Shown here piece after piece: positions 41,763-50,004 of a stretch of 64,000 bases of DNA. The stretch is taken from positions 76,111 to 140,110 of the forward strand of contig JBEKDZ010000006.1 of NCBI GenBank assembly GCA_050014095.1, written 5' to 3'. Under the pieces are notes generated by a model. That model saw only the letters and a program-made list of their open reading frames with translations. It did not search any database and was not told the origin of the DNA. Made by a program: the position numbers and the translations under genes. Position 1 is the first letter of the stretch, and the number at the start of each line of letters is the position of its first letter. Origin of the DNA: RBG-13-51-18 sp050014095 (GTDB lineage: Bacteria; Chloroflexota; Dehalococcoidia; Dehalococcoidales; RBG-16-60-22).

Positions 41763-42953
41763 ATGCATGATGTTATCGTCATCGGTGGGGGGCCAACGGG
41801 CAGCCATATCGCGCGCCGCCTGGCGGAAATGGGCCATAGTGTATTAGTTTTAGAGAAGAGTGGGGCGGCGGGACATAAGCTTTGTTGTACCGGCATCGTC
41901 GGGCTGGAATGCGTCAATACTTTTGAGATAGACAGCAAGGTTATCCTGAAGCAAGTAAATAGCGCCACGCTTTTTTCACCGTCAGGTAACTCCCTCCACC
42001 TGTATCGCCAGGAACCGCAGGCAGTCATCCTCGATAGGATGGCTTTCGATATATCCATGGCGGAGCGGGCACAGCGTGCCGGAGCGGAATATCACTTTCG
42101 CAGCCGCGTGATAGACGCTGCCGTCGTGAACGACCACATCAACGTCACCATGGCCTATGAGGGTAAAGAGTATCAAATTCCGGCGAAGGCGATAGTTATC
42201 GCCAGTGGCTTTACCCCAGGATTGAACGGGCGGCTGGGGCTAGGGAAATATAAAGACTACGCCATAGGTGCACAGGCAGAAGTGGCAGCCCCTGGGCTTA
42301 AGGAGGTTGAGGTCTACTTCGGGGATATCGCGCCAGGTTTCTTCGGCTGGCTGGTGCCGACGGCCGGAGGTATGGCGAAAGTGGGACTGCTTTCCCGTAA
42401 CGAGGCGGGACCGCTACTGAAAAATTGGCTACATCAGCTTGCAAAGCGGGGCGAAATTAAGTCCGACGACGCTAAAATCAGCTACGGAGGCATCCCCTTG
42501 AAACCGCCATCCCGCACCTACGGCGAACGGATGCTAGCGGTCGGTGATGCGGCAGGGCAAGTGAAGCCGACGACCGGCGGCGGTATTTACTACGGATTGA
42601 TCGGCGCGGAAATAGCCACGGATGTATTGCATCGAGCACTGGCGGATAATGACCTTTCGGCTAAAAGATTATCAATCTATCAGCGGGCGTGGCGGAAGAA
42701 GCTGGGGGGAGAAATCAGAACAGGTTACTGGGCGCGTAAGCTCTTCGAGCGACTTAATGAGCGGCAAATCGACCGTTTGTTCAAGGTAATTAAAGCCAGC
42801 GGCATCGATGAAGCCCTGCTTAAGGCAAAAGACCTCTCCTTTGATTGGCATAGTCGCACAATAAAAAGTCTCCTTAGGTACCAGATGATAGCCAAATCTC
42901 TTAAGATAATCAAGCTTCCCTTCCCATCCGCTAGAATTGACCGCCAAGGCTAA
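41763..42953 (+). CDS. Geranylgeranyl reductase-family FAD oxidoreductase
   Basis: A 396-residue flavoprotein of the geranylgeranyl reductase / digeranylgeranylglycerophospholipid reductase family, which saturates isoprenoid chains or oxidises related substrates. VIVIGGGPTGSHIARRLAE binds FAD; CCTGIVGLECV is the family's early Cys-containing motif; GDAAGQVKPTTGGGIYYGLIGAEIA closes the FAD site. I start at 41763, with GGAG 8 nt upstream, and not at the earlier in-frame start at 41739. It may modify quinone or lipid side chains. Confidence 0.83.
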   Translation: MHDVIVIGGGPTGSHIARRLAEMGHSVLVLEKSGAAGHKLCCTGIVGLECVNTFEIDSKVILKQVNSATLFSPSGNSLHLYRQEPQAVILDRMAFDISMAERAQRAGAEYHFRSRVIDAAVVNDHINVTMAYEGKEYQIPAKAIVIASGFTPGLNGRLGLGKYKDYAIGAQAEVAAPGLKEVEVYFGDIAPGFFGWLVPTAGGMAKVGLLSRNEAGPLLKNWLHQLAKRGEIKSDDAKISYGGIPLKPPSRTYGERMLAVGDAAGQVKPTTGGGIYYGLIGAEIATDVLHRALADNDLSAKRLSIYQRAWRKKLGGEIRTGYWARKLFERLNERQIDRLFKVIKASGIDEALLKAKDLSFDWHSRTIKSLLRYQMIAKSLKIIKLPFPSARIDRQG

Positions 42954-42993
42954 TAACGTTTAGAATGGAAAAGAAAATCGTAGGGAGATGTAA

Positions 42994-43803
42994 ATGGCCA
43001 ACAGTACCGACCACGTTCCCAGCCTGGGCGAGGCGGTCACGCTTTACCTGGGCAAGCTAACGTCAAAAGACCGGGATGTCAGCCAGCCGGAGGTGTATAG
43101 ATTCGCCCGGTGGTACGGCTGGGAGAACTCATTTTCTACACTAGCGGGGCCGGCGATTGCCAGCTATGCCGAAGCACTAAATGTCTCTGATATCGACTAC
43201 GAAAAAAAATTAGCCATTGTACGTGCCTTCCTCGCCTACGCCAAAAAAATCGGCTGGAGCCAGACCAGCCTCTCAACACACTTAAAGACCAAAAAAGGAA
43301 AGACTGCACCTACGGTCGCTGGCGGGCGGAACATCCAGAAGGCTGTCACCCTGACACAGCAGAGGTTTGATGAGCTGGCAGCTGAGCTGGAGAAGCTTAA
43401 AAAGAAGAGTCGGGAGCTGGTTGTGGAAATACAGCGCGCCGCTGCCGATAAGGATTTTAGAGAAAACGCGCCGTTGCACGCTGCCAAGGAAGAGCGCGGG
43501 CATGTCGAGGGAAGGGTCAAAGAGCTGGAGCAAGCTTTAAAAGCGGCAACCATCATCCAGGAAAAGAAAGAGCCAGCCTTAAAATCCGTCATTGGGGATA
43601 GCATCATCGTCGGTGATTTAGCTACCGGCGAGGAATATCGCTACATGATTGTCGACCCGCGGGAGGTCAACCCCACCAAAGGTAAAATATCCCTCGCCTC
43701 ACCGCTGGGCAAGGCGCTGCTCGGGCGGAGTGATGGCGAGACCGTGGAAGTTACCGCGCCGGCGGGCAAGCTGCGTTACCAGATAAAACGCATCGAGCGC
43801 TAG
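42994..43803 (+). CDS. GreA-family transcript-cleavage factor with extra N-terminal domain
   Basis: A 269-residue protein. Residues about 115-195 form the GreA coiled coil, with tip acidic residues Asp154 and Glu157 in DKDFRENAPLHAAKEERG that would coordinate the catalytic magnesium in RNA polymerase. Residues about 200-269 are the FKBP-like C-terminal domain. The first about 95 residues (EVYRFARWYGWENSFSTLAGPAIASY...) resemble the SAM-like core-binding domain of tyrosine recombinases, which is not part of standard 158-residue GreA. GGGAG precedes the ATG. Confidence 0.8.
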   Translation: MANSTDHVPSLGEAVTLYLGKLTSKDRDVSQPEVYRFARWYGWENSFSTLAGPAIASYAEALNVSDIDYEKKLAIVRAFLAYAKKIGWSQTSLSTHLKTKKGKTAPTVAGGRNIQKAVTLTQQRFDELAAELEKLKKKSRELVVEIQRAAADKDFRENAPLHAAKEERGHVEGRVKELEQALKAATIIQEKKEPALKSVIGDSIIVGDLATGEEYRYMIVDPREVNPTKGKISLASPLGKALLGRSDGETVEVTAPAGKLRYQIKRIER

Positions 43804-43811
43804 CCTGGTTA

Positions 43812-43820
43812 TGCTATAAT
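43812..43820 (+). promoter_or_regulatory. Extended -10 promoter of tRNA-Ala
   Basis: TGC-TATAAT with the hexamer at 43815-43820, 14 nt before the mature tRNA. The -35 region is weak. Confidence 0.5.
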
Positions 43821-45463
43821 AGTCTTATCGCCACGGGGATATAGCTCAGCTGGGAGAGCGCCGCGTTCGCATCGCGGAGGTCGGGGGTTCGAATCCCCCT
43901 ATCTCCACCAAGGGTATCAACAGGCAGAACTCCTATGGACTGTGTCTTCTTTCCATCCGGCGGCATAGGTAAACGATATTGGATTTTTGCTTTATCTCCA
44001 TTGATGATCACCTTTTTTACGAAGGAACGAAGAAAAGTTTTACTCTGGGTAAAATCCGCCTCTTCCAAGAGATTGCGTAAATCTTGAGCATAAGCCTTGA
44101 CCGTCTCCAATTCCACATGCTGAACTCCCTCTACCACCATGTCTGCTTCTACTTGAACTCTGGCTTTCATTAGTTCATCCTGGTGGGCTTTCTGTTTCTT
44201 AATACGGGGAGATAGATCATCTAGACTCAGTTTTCGGGTTTCAAGGGCATCATAGAGTTTGGATAACCGGTCTCCAACATCATCTAACTCAGTATCAATA
44301 GCAGCCAACTTATCTTTAAGCAAACTCTGTGCCGAGTCTAATTCTTCATTAACCAGTTTTACCAGTTCCTCCAAGCATTCTTGAGTCAATACCTTTTGCC
44401 GAATCTGTTCAATCACGACCTTCTCAATCTTGTCTTTCGGCAGGTCCCTGGCATTGCAGCTTTCCTTACCCTGTTTATAACCCCTGTTACAGACATAATA
44501 GTGATATTGGTGGGATTTGGCGCTGCGTCCGATCATGGCTTGTCCACAGGAACAGAATAGGAGACCACTAAGCAGATAAAAGCTAGGAACAATTCGGGGA
44601 TGAATGGTCTGAGGGGCATTAGCTGCCATCTTTTGGCGAATATTATTAAAAGTATCTCGGTCGATGATCGCTGGCCAAGCACTTTCCACTCTAACCGGAG
44701 GAGTGCTGCTATGGATGGCCGGATGCCCGGGCCGACCTCCCCAGACTAAGGTGCCGCAGTAAGCCTCATTGTTTAATATCTTTTGTACAGTAGTCCTACC
44801 CCACTTCTGCCCCTTACTGGTGCGAAAACCCTCTTTATTCACGAATTTGGCGATCTCTTTACACCCCATTCCTTTTAAAACCAAGTTAAAGATGAGCTTG
44901 ACTATCTGTCGGGAAGTTGAACCTTCAAGATCGGGTTCCAGCCGGTGGCGGGTTTTTTCGCCGTCAATTACATCTACCTTGTGAAACCCATAGGGCGGCC
45001 TACTACCATTAAAGAAACCTCTTTCAGCATTCTCTCGCATTCCACGTTTGATATCCTCACCCAGGTTCTCGCTGTAGAACTCATCGATCGTTTCGATGAC
45101 GCCTTCCAGTAAGTGGCCTGAAGGGCTATCCTCTAATGGTTCATTTATAGAGATGAGTTTGATGCCTCTATCCCGAAGTAGCTTTTTATAGATGATAGAA
45201 TCGCTCCGGTTGCGAGCAAACCGGTTCAGTTTCCAAACCAGGATGATTTCGAAAGGATGATGTTTGGCTTTTGCCAGAGCAATCATCTCGCGAAAGGCTG
45301 GGCGATCCGAGGTACGCCCACTCTCTGCTTCATCTATATACTCTCTAACAATCTGATAGCCGTGTTTAGAAGCATAATCTCGTAAAGCTTTCAATTGAGC
45401 CGAGATGGATAAGTCTACATCCTGGCTCTCTGACGAAACCCTCGCATAAATAACGGCTTTCAT
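43814..45463 (-). CDS. Large serine recombinase (integrase/resolvase)
   Basis: A 549-residue large serine recombinase. The catalytic domain opens MKAVIYARVSSESQ, with Ser10 the likely nucleophile, and has SGRTSDRPAF and WKLNRFARN arginine motifs. A recombinase domain with PPYGFHKV follows, then a zinc ribbon (FCSCGQAM ... YYVCNRG ... SCNARDL) and a long coiled coil. AGGAG lies 8 nt before the ATG at 45463. The last about 30 residues (GIRTPDLRDANAALSQLSY) are antisense to the tRNA-Ala gene. The frame also continues without a stop upstream into an FtsK-like sequence. It probably integrated this region beside the tRNA. Confidence 0.88.
   Translation of the reverse strand: MKAVIYARVSSESQDVDLSISAQLKALRDYASKHGYQIVREYIDEAESGRTSDRPAFREMIALAKAKHHPFEIILVWKLNRFARNRSDSIIYKKLLRDRGIKLISINEPLEDSPSGHLLEGVIETIDEFYSENLGEDIKRGMRENAERGFFNGSRPPYGFHKVDVIDGEKTRHRLEPDLEGSTSRQIVKLIFNLVLKGMGCKEIAKFVNKEGFRTSKGQKWGRTTVQKILNNEAYCGTLVWGGRPGHPAIHSSTPPVRVESAWPAIIDRDTFNNIRQKMAANAPQTIHPRIVPSFYLLSGLLFCSCGQAMIGRSAKSHQYHYYVCNRGYKQGKESCNARDLPKDKIEKVVIEQIRQKVLTQECLEELVKLVNEELDSAQSLLKDKLAAIDTELDDVGDRLSKLYDALETRKLSLDDLSPRIKKQKAHQDELMKARVQVEADMVVEGVQHVELETVKAYAQDLRNLLEEADFTQSKTFLRSFVKKVIINGDKAKIQYRLPMPPDGKKTQSIGVLPVDTLGGDRGIRTPDLRDANAALSQLSYIPVAIRLL
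43835..43910 (+). tRNA. tRNA-Ala (anticodon CGC)
   Basis: A 76-nt tRNA with an encoded CCA end. The acceptor stem GGGGATA / TATCTCC has one G-T pair. The D arm reads GCTC-AGCTGGGA-GAGC, the anticodon stem CCGCG / CGCGG holds the loop TTCGCAT with anticodon CGC, and the T arm is GGGGG-TTCGAAT-CCCCC. It reads Ala codon GCG. A serine recombinase gene abuts its 3' end in the opposite direction, which marks it as an integration site. Confidence 0.97.
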
Positions 45464-46411
45464 AGCGGTCTCCTGTTTGTCAATGATACCACTGGTTAAA
45501 TGTGGCAACCCTTCGAACGCAAAGTAATCAACACCCAGCTTTGGGTCTATGAGGACTATCTTCGCCTGTTCGGTTGTGTTAGTACAAGCGATACCTAAGA
45601 TAATGTTTTGCATTAGTACAGATTTGCCACTACCTGTTGAACCAGCGATGAGTGTGTGTGGCGCATTGTTCTTCAGGGATAGATAAAGAAGGCTGCTATC
45701 CTCTTCTCTCAATACAATGAGAAGGTCGTGGTTCCCGTAAGTGCAATTCGGACTCCATTTCTTCCAAACTTCGGGTAGATGCAACACCCGACGGTTCGGG
45801 CGTGCAATAGCGATGGCTACCACTCCGGGTTCTGCCCGAACAGAAATAACATTTAGGCCGTGTGTTGTGAGAAACTCCGAGCGACGTTTGAGCACCTGCT
45901 CAACAGTGAGGTTCGCACTGCCTTGAAATCTCAAAAGTGCTGCATTTGGTGTGAGCGCCTTCGTTAGCAACTTTGATTGAAGTTGAAATTGCTGCAGCGC
46001 ACCCCTACACCTACTCTCTATTTGACGAAGCCATTCTTCGTCGTCAACACTATCCTTCGAGCTACCTTGATATCCAGCAATAACCTGGCCGACCTGGGGA
46101 TAAGCCCAAGCGTTGGCTGCTACAGCCGACGTCACAGGTATTGCTGGCATTGGCAGTATTACCGACGGCGGCTTCTCTCCTGACGTCGGAGCTAGCTTCG
46201 GTTCCAGACCTTGCTCACTCCCCATCTTTTCTACACTGTCAGGTTTATCTTTATTGGACTTGGTCTGAACGATTTGGATGAGACCAGATGGTTTACGATA
46301 TTGCTGTTTTTCCCAAATGTCTTCACCCGCGATAGATTCACGGATCGCAGTAGGATTCAATCCTTTTGCATACGATAATACAAGTTCCCGCAGCCGGGCG
46401 CGTGAAAACAC
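45464..46411 (-). pseudogene. Truncated FtsK/SpoIIIE-like translocase fused in frame to the recombinase
   Basis: A 316-codon segment with the FtsK/HerA ATPase start: HTLIAGSTGSGKSVLMQN is the Walker A motif near residue 253, and KIVLIDPKLGVDYFAFEGLPHL matches the Walker B-proximal strand. The domain stops at DKQETAMKAV where the recombinase begins, so the second half of the ATPase is missing. At the other end the first available start is a GTG (46411), but coding-like sequence continues to a TAG near 46520 without a start codon. Both ends appear lost. A functional translocase is unlikely; a translated fusion of 865 residues is possible. Confidence 0.65.
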
Positions 46412-46930
46412 TTCCTGCCACGATTGCTCAGCTCCGGCAACGGAAACGAAATCAGAACATTCCGGCGAATCGGAAAAACGAAAGAAAGGAGTCGATTGTA
46501 AATGATGGTAACTGAGCTAAACTATAGCCATCCCCGCGCCACTCCCTGAACCCTTTTCACAGGGTGGCCGATTTGGCCGGACAAGCGGCCGATTTCATCA
46601 GAATACGCATCAAGCGCCTTTAGTTATTCAAGAAGTGTTTAATCTGGTTCAAACGACCTTAAATAAAAAACGTAGTCGTTCTAAGACTTTGCAGGCTATC
46701 CCTGCGAGAAAATATTTACTAAAAGGAATCATACGTTGCACCTATTGTGGCATGCCGATGTGGGCTCAAACTTACAATAATAAGAGGGCCAGTCTGCCTA
46801 ATGCCGGGTAGTTCATCGTTATTAAATAAAGATAATGTGACCGGAAATAATCGGAATGATCTGCTACCGAGATTATACTTTCCTTGTCTTATCCCCGGCC
46901 ACAAGTCATTTATACAAAGTTGTTCTATGA
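46412..46930. other. Decayed mobile-element spacer
   Basis: No intact gene. It holds the start-less continuation of the FtsK-like frame (minus strand, to about 46520), a stretch with the doubled GGCCGATTT motif (46567-46593), and the zinc-ribbon remnant of a second recombinase on the plus strand. The mixture of fragments in both directions points to repeated insertions and deletions. Confidence 0.55.
46602..46811 (+). pseudogene. Serine recombinase remnant (zinc ribbon region)
   Basis: About 69 codons reading PLVIQEVFNLVQTTL and then ARKYLLKGIIRCTYCGMPMW, followed by AQTYNNKR and a stop. This is the recombinase-domain end and zinc beta-ribbon start of large serine recombinases. The N-terminal catalytic part and the rest of the zinc ribbon are absent. 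Its direction is opposite to the intact recombinase. Confidence 0.6.
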
Positions 46931-48328
46931 CTAATCCGGAATGTCGGTGGCACAGGGAACATCGGTATAGCACCTTCCACAAGCGGCAAAAGATAGGATG
47001 GGCATTCCTAATCCACTGCTGCCCCATATTATGTTACCACTAATGTTAGCGTAATCTCCTAATTCTTTCACCATTCTATCTTTCAAATAGTTATTATTAT
47101 ACGCCGCTGCTGCTACTCCACCCGCATTACATTTCGCGGCTAAACGCCCTGCCGGATTTATTTTAGTACTGATAGCTTGCCCAGGACAGCGTGGAATACA
47201 TTTCATGCATGACCCATCCCGATAGAAGAGGCAGTATTCCTTTGCAGGTTTCGGAGAAGGCGGAATTTTGGCGGAGGTCATTATCGTGGTAAGTATAACC
47301 GCCATTCCTTTTTCGGTGATTACCATATCGGTCAGACCATAGGTCCCCAGGCCAGCCGCTACAGCCCATTCCCGTTCACAACAGGGCGAAATCGACTGGC
47401 GACTTGTCGGCCCTTCATATTGAAAATCCATCAGAAACTCTTGACCCCATGAAGTAAAGGTTGGAGCTATTGTCAAATAACCAAACATTTGAAGTATGTT
47501 TACGAGATAAAATGATATATCTGCGGCAAACCCAACATGTGAGCCCAATAGGCTATTCAATTTGATCTCAGGTGAATTACCCCAAGGGTATGAAGCCTCT
47601 GCCTTAAGAGTCTCGGGATGAAGAGGTAGACCTATCGATATGCAAGTGACGTAATCAATGGGTTTCGGAGCTGGCGGCCCACCTCCGATTGATGGCGAAC
47701 CAGAAGGGGGTAATCCACCACCGTAAGAATTTCCAATGCTTCCAGATGCCGGGCCACCACTCGCAGTAGCTGACCAAGGAGGAAGGGGTGGCTCCCCGTT
47801 TGGCCAGGTAATTTCTCCCTTTTTGGTAATAACTGGCAGATGCGCCCTTCCTGGAAGGTCTACCTTAGACCTTGGAATCCCACTTACGGTAGAAACCTGT
47901 ATCGCTGGTGGTTTCTCCAGACACTCACGAGGTGTTAGAGTCCATGGCTGTCTCTTTTTTATATCTTGAAACGCTTGAGAATCCCCATCGCCAAAGGCAA
48001 TAGCGACTGGTGCAGCGAAATAGGGATGATTGAAGGGTATCGCCCAGTTATTAGGCGCAGTACTTATATATCTGTTGATAGTGTCAGTGAGGAATTTTGC
48101 CGGGTCGGCTTGAAATGCTTTAATAGCTCCGTAATCTAACCTATAAGATATCGATGCTATAGTTTTAGAATCTACCGGTATGGGCGTAGCACCTTTCGCA
48201 TAGGTTCTCATGGATGCCTTAGAACCGATTTCTGCACCACCGCCGGCATTTTTGATAGAGTCTTTCCTTATCATCCGACTGGATTGGTCATATGATTTAT
48301 TACCTGAGTCTCCCATAATCATCTCCAT
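46931..48328 (-). CDS. Divergent double-cluster 4Fe-4S protein (QueG / reductive-dehalogenase-like C-terminus)
   Basis: A 465-residue protein. Residues 320-390 read WAVAAGLGTYGLTDMVIT and then CLFYRDGSCMKCIPRCPGQAIS, giving Cys366, 374, 377 and 381; later Cys450, 453 and 459 lie in AACGRCYTDVPC. This layout resembles epoxyqueuosine reductases and reductive dehalogenases. No Tat signal (RR motif) is seen. A Gly/Pro-rich linker (about 188-223) splits it from an N-terminal part of unknown fold. The start could be ATG 48328 or 48316. It lies on the mobile region near tRNA-Ala and downstream of the liv genes. Substrate unknown. Confidence 0.65.
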   Translation of the reverse strand: MEMIMGDSGNKSYDQSSRMIRKDSIKNAGGGAEIGSKASMRTYAKGATPIPVDSKTIASISYRLDYGAIKAFQADPAKFLTDTINRYISTAPNNWAIPFNHPYFAAPVAIAFGDGDSQAFQDIKKRQPWTLTPRECLEKPPAIQVSTVSGIPRSKVDLPGRAHLPVITKKGEITWPNGEPPLPPWSATASGGPASGSIGNSYGGGLPPSGSPSIGGGPPAPKPIDYVTCISIGLPLHPETLKAEASYPWGNSPEIKLNSLLGSHVGFAADISFYLVNILQMFGYLTIAPTFTSWGQEFLMDFQYEGPTSRQSISPCCEREWAVAAGLGTYGLTDMVITEKGMAVILTTIMTSAKIPPSPKPAKEYCLFYRDGSCMKCIPRCPGQAISTKINPAGRLAAKCNAGGVAAAAYNNNYLKDRMVKELGDYANISGNIIWGSSGLGMPILSFAACGRCYTDVPCATDIPD

Positions 48329-48431
48329 ATTTTTTTAAATATGATGTTTCCCAACCTGTCTATTTAGAGAAATCCCTCCACACTCGAGAATCCTAAATTA
48401 TACCTTTCTACCCTCTTTCTTTTTGGGGATC

Positions 48432-49199
48432 TCAGTCAGTTTTCGAGACCGTACCCTTGTTGACACCGGTTTGGATTCCGATCCTGCTCTTAGCCCCTCC
48501 CAGATAAGCTTTAACTATATATTCATCTTTGGCGACAGTTTTGGCCTCCCCTTTTAAGGCTATAGTTCCAACCTCCAGAACATAAACAAAGCTCGCTAAG
48601 CGCAAGGCCATTCTGGCATTCTGCTCTACCAGCACGATCGTTACCCCCCGCTGGTTGATCTCCCTGACGATTTTAGCAACCTCATTCACCATGATCGGGG
48701 AGAGTCCGATGCTGGGCTCATCCATCAGCAATACTTTAGGGTTAGACATCAAAGCCCGGGCTACGGCCACCATCTGCTGCTCCCCCCCGCTTAGCTCCGT
48801 GCCCTGATGTTTTATCCTCTCCTTCAATTTGGGAAAGTGCTCGAACATGGCATCCAGGTTCTTTTTATATTCATTCCTGCCCTTGAGTAAGAAGCCTCCC
48901 ATTTCCAGATTCTGCGCTACCGTTAGACTGTAAAACAGTTGCCTTCCTTCCGGTACATGGGCAATCCCTCTCCTCACTATCTCATGAGGGGGTAAGTTAT
49001 TAATCCTTTTACCCTGATACCAGATCTCTCCTGAGGTGGGCCGCTTTAGACCTGAGATGGTCCTCAAGGTGGTGGTCTTACCTGCCCCATTAGCCCCGAT
49101 CAGGGTCACGATACTGCCTTCCGGTATCTCCATGGAGATACCTTTGACGGCTTCAGCCCGGCCGTAGTGTACCCATAAGTCCTTAATCTCTAGCAGCAT
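48432..49199 (-). CDS. livF: ABC transporter ATPase, LivF type
   Basis: A 255-residue ATPase of the branched-chain amino acid / amide importer class. Walker A GANGAGKTT, signature LSGGEQQMVAVARAL and Walker B VLLMDEPSIGL are intact. I start at ATG 49199 (MLLEIKDLWVHYG), which has GAGGAG upstream and overlaps livG by 17 nt; the frame reaches 49238. It is the last transporter gene of the cluster. In this family substrates include amino acids, urea, and aromatic or dicarboxylic acids. Confidence 0.9.
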   Translation of the reverse strand: MLLEIKDLWVHYGRAEAVKGISMEIPEGSIVTLIGANGAGKTTTLRTISGLKRPTSGEIWYQGKRINNLPPHEIVRRGIAHVPEGRQLFYSLTVAQNLEMGGFLLKGRNEYKKNLDAMFEHFPKLKERIKHQGTELSGGEQQMVAVARALMSNPKVLLMDEPSIGLSPIMVNEVAKIVREINQRGVTIVLVEQNARMALRLASFVYVLEVGTIALKGEAKTVAKDEYIVKAYLGGAKSRIGIQTGVNKGTVSKTD

Positions 49200-49965
49200 C
49201 CTCGTTCTCCTCTTTTCCCAGATAGGCTTCAATGACATCTGGATTCTGTTGTATTTCTTGCGGCAGTCCCTCGGCTATCTTTTGTCCGTAGCCGATCACG
49301 GTGATCCTATCACACACCGTCATCACCACTTCCATCGAATGTTCTACCAGGATAATGGTAATACCCCTATCCCGGATTTTCCGGATTCTTTCCACCATCT
49401 CCATAGTTTCCGTGGGATTCATCCCGGTTACCGGTTCATCCAGGAGTAATAGCTTGGGATTGCAAGCCAGAGCCAAACTGACACCTAAAGCCCTTTGATG
49501 GCCATGCGCTAAGTTCTGGGCCAGTTCATTTTTTAATGCTCCCAACCCCATGAAATCAATGATCTCCAGGGCCTGCCGACGGCACTCCTGATCGAACTTG
49601 CGAGCACTGGGGGTATGGAGGAACTCCTTGAAGGCCCCCGCCCGGCAGGACATATGAAAGCCGCTGAGAACATTCTCTAACACCGTCGATTGCATGAAGA
49701 GAAAGGCCTGCTGAAAGGAGCGAGTTAAACCCTTCCTGGCAGTGATATGAGGCTCTAATCCTGTGATATCTTCGCCATTCAGAATAATTTTACCGCTGGT
49801 AGGCGGATAGAATCCGGTCAATAGATTGAAGACCGTGGTCTTACCGGCTCCATTGGGCCCAATCAGACCATGAATCTCACCTTTGGTAACGCTGAGGCTT
49901 AAATCGGATACAGCTTGCAATTTTCCAAAAGACTTACTCAAATGATTAATTTCTAGTAAAGCCAC
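49183..49965 (-). CDS. livG: ABC transporter ATPase, LivG type
   Basis: A 260-residue ATPase that pairs with LivF. Walker A GPNGAGKTT, a signature replaced by the LivG-type LAHGHQRALGVSLAL, and Walker B LLLLDEPVTGM are seen. The long loop with HMSCRAGAFKEF between them is typical of LivG. It follows livM by 39 nt and overlaps livF. Confidence 0.91.
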   Translation of the reverse strand: MALLEINHLSKSFGKLQAVSDLSLSVTKGEIHGLIGPNGAGKTTVFNLLTGFYPPTSGKIILNGEDITGLEPHITARKGLTRSFQQAFLFMQSTVLENVLSGFHMSCRAGAFKEFLHTPSARKFDQECRRQALEIIDFMGLGALKNELAQNLAHGHQRALGVSLALACNPKLLLLDEPVTGMNPTETMEMVERIRKIRDRGITIILVEHSMEVVMTVCDRITVIGYGQKIAEGLPQEIQQNPDVIEAYLGKEENEDAARD

Positions 49966-50004
49966 TACTGGTAACCTCCCGGTTTCAAGTACTCAATGTC
50001 AGTT

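Noticed and set aside
46520..46600. IS21-type transposase remnant on the minus strand
   Set aside because: A short frame reading RLSGQIGHPVKR was seen, but no transposase motif supports it.
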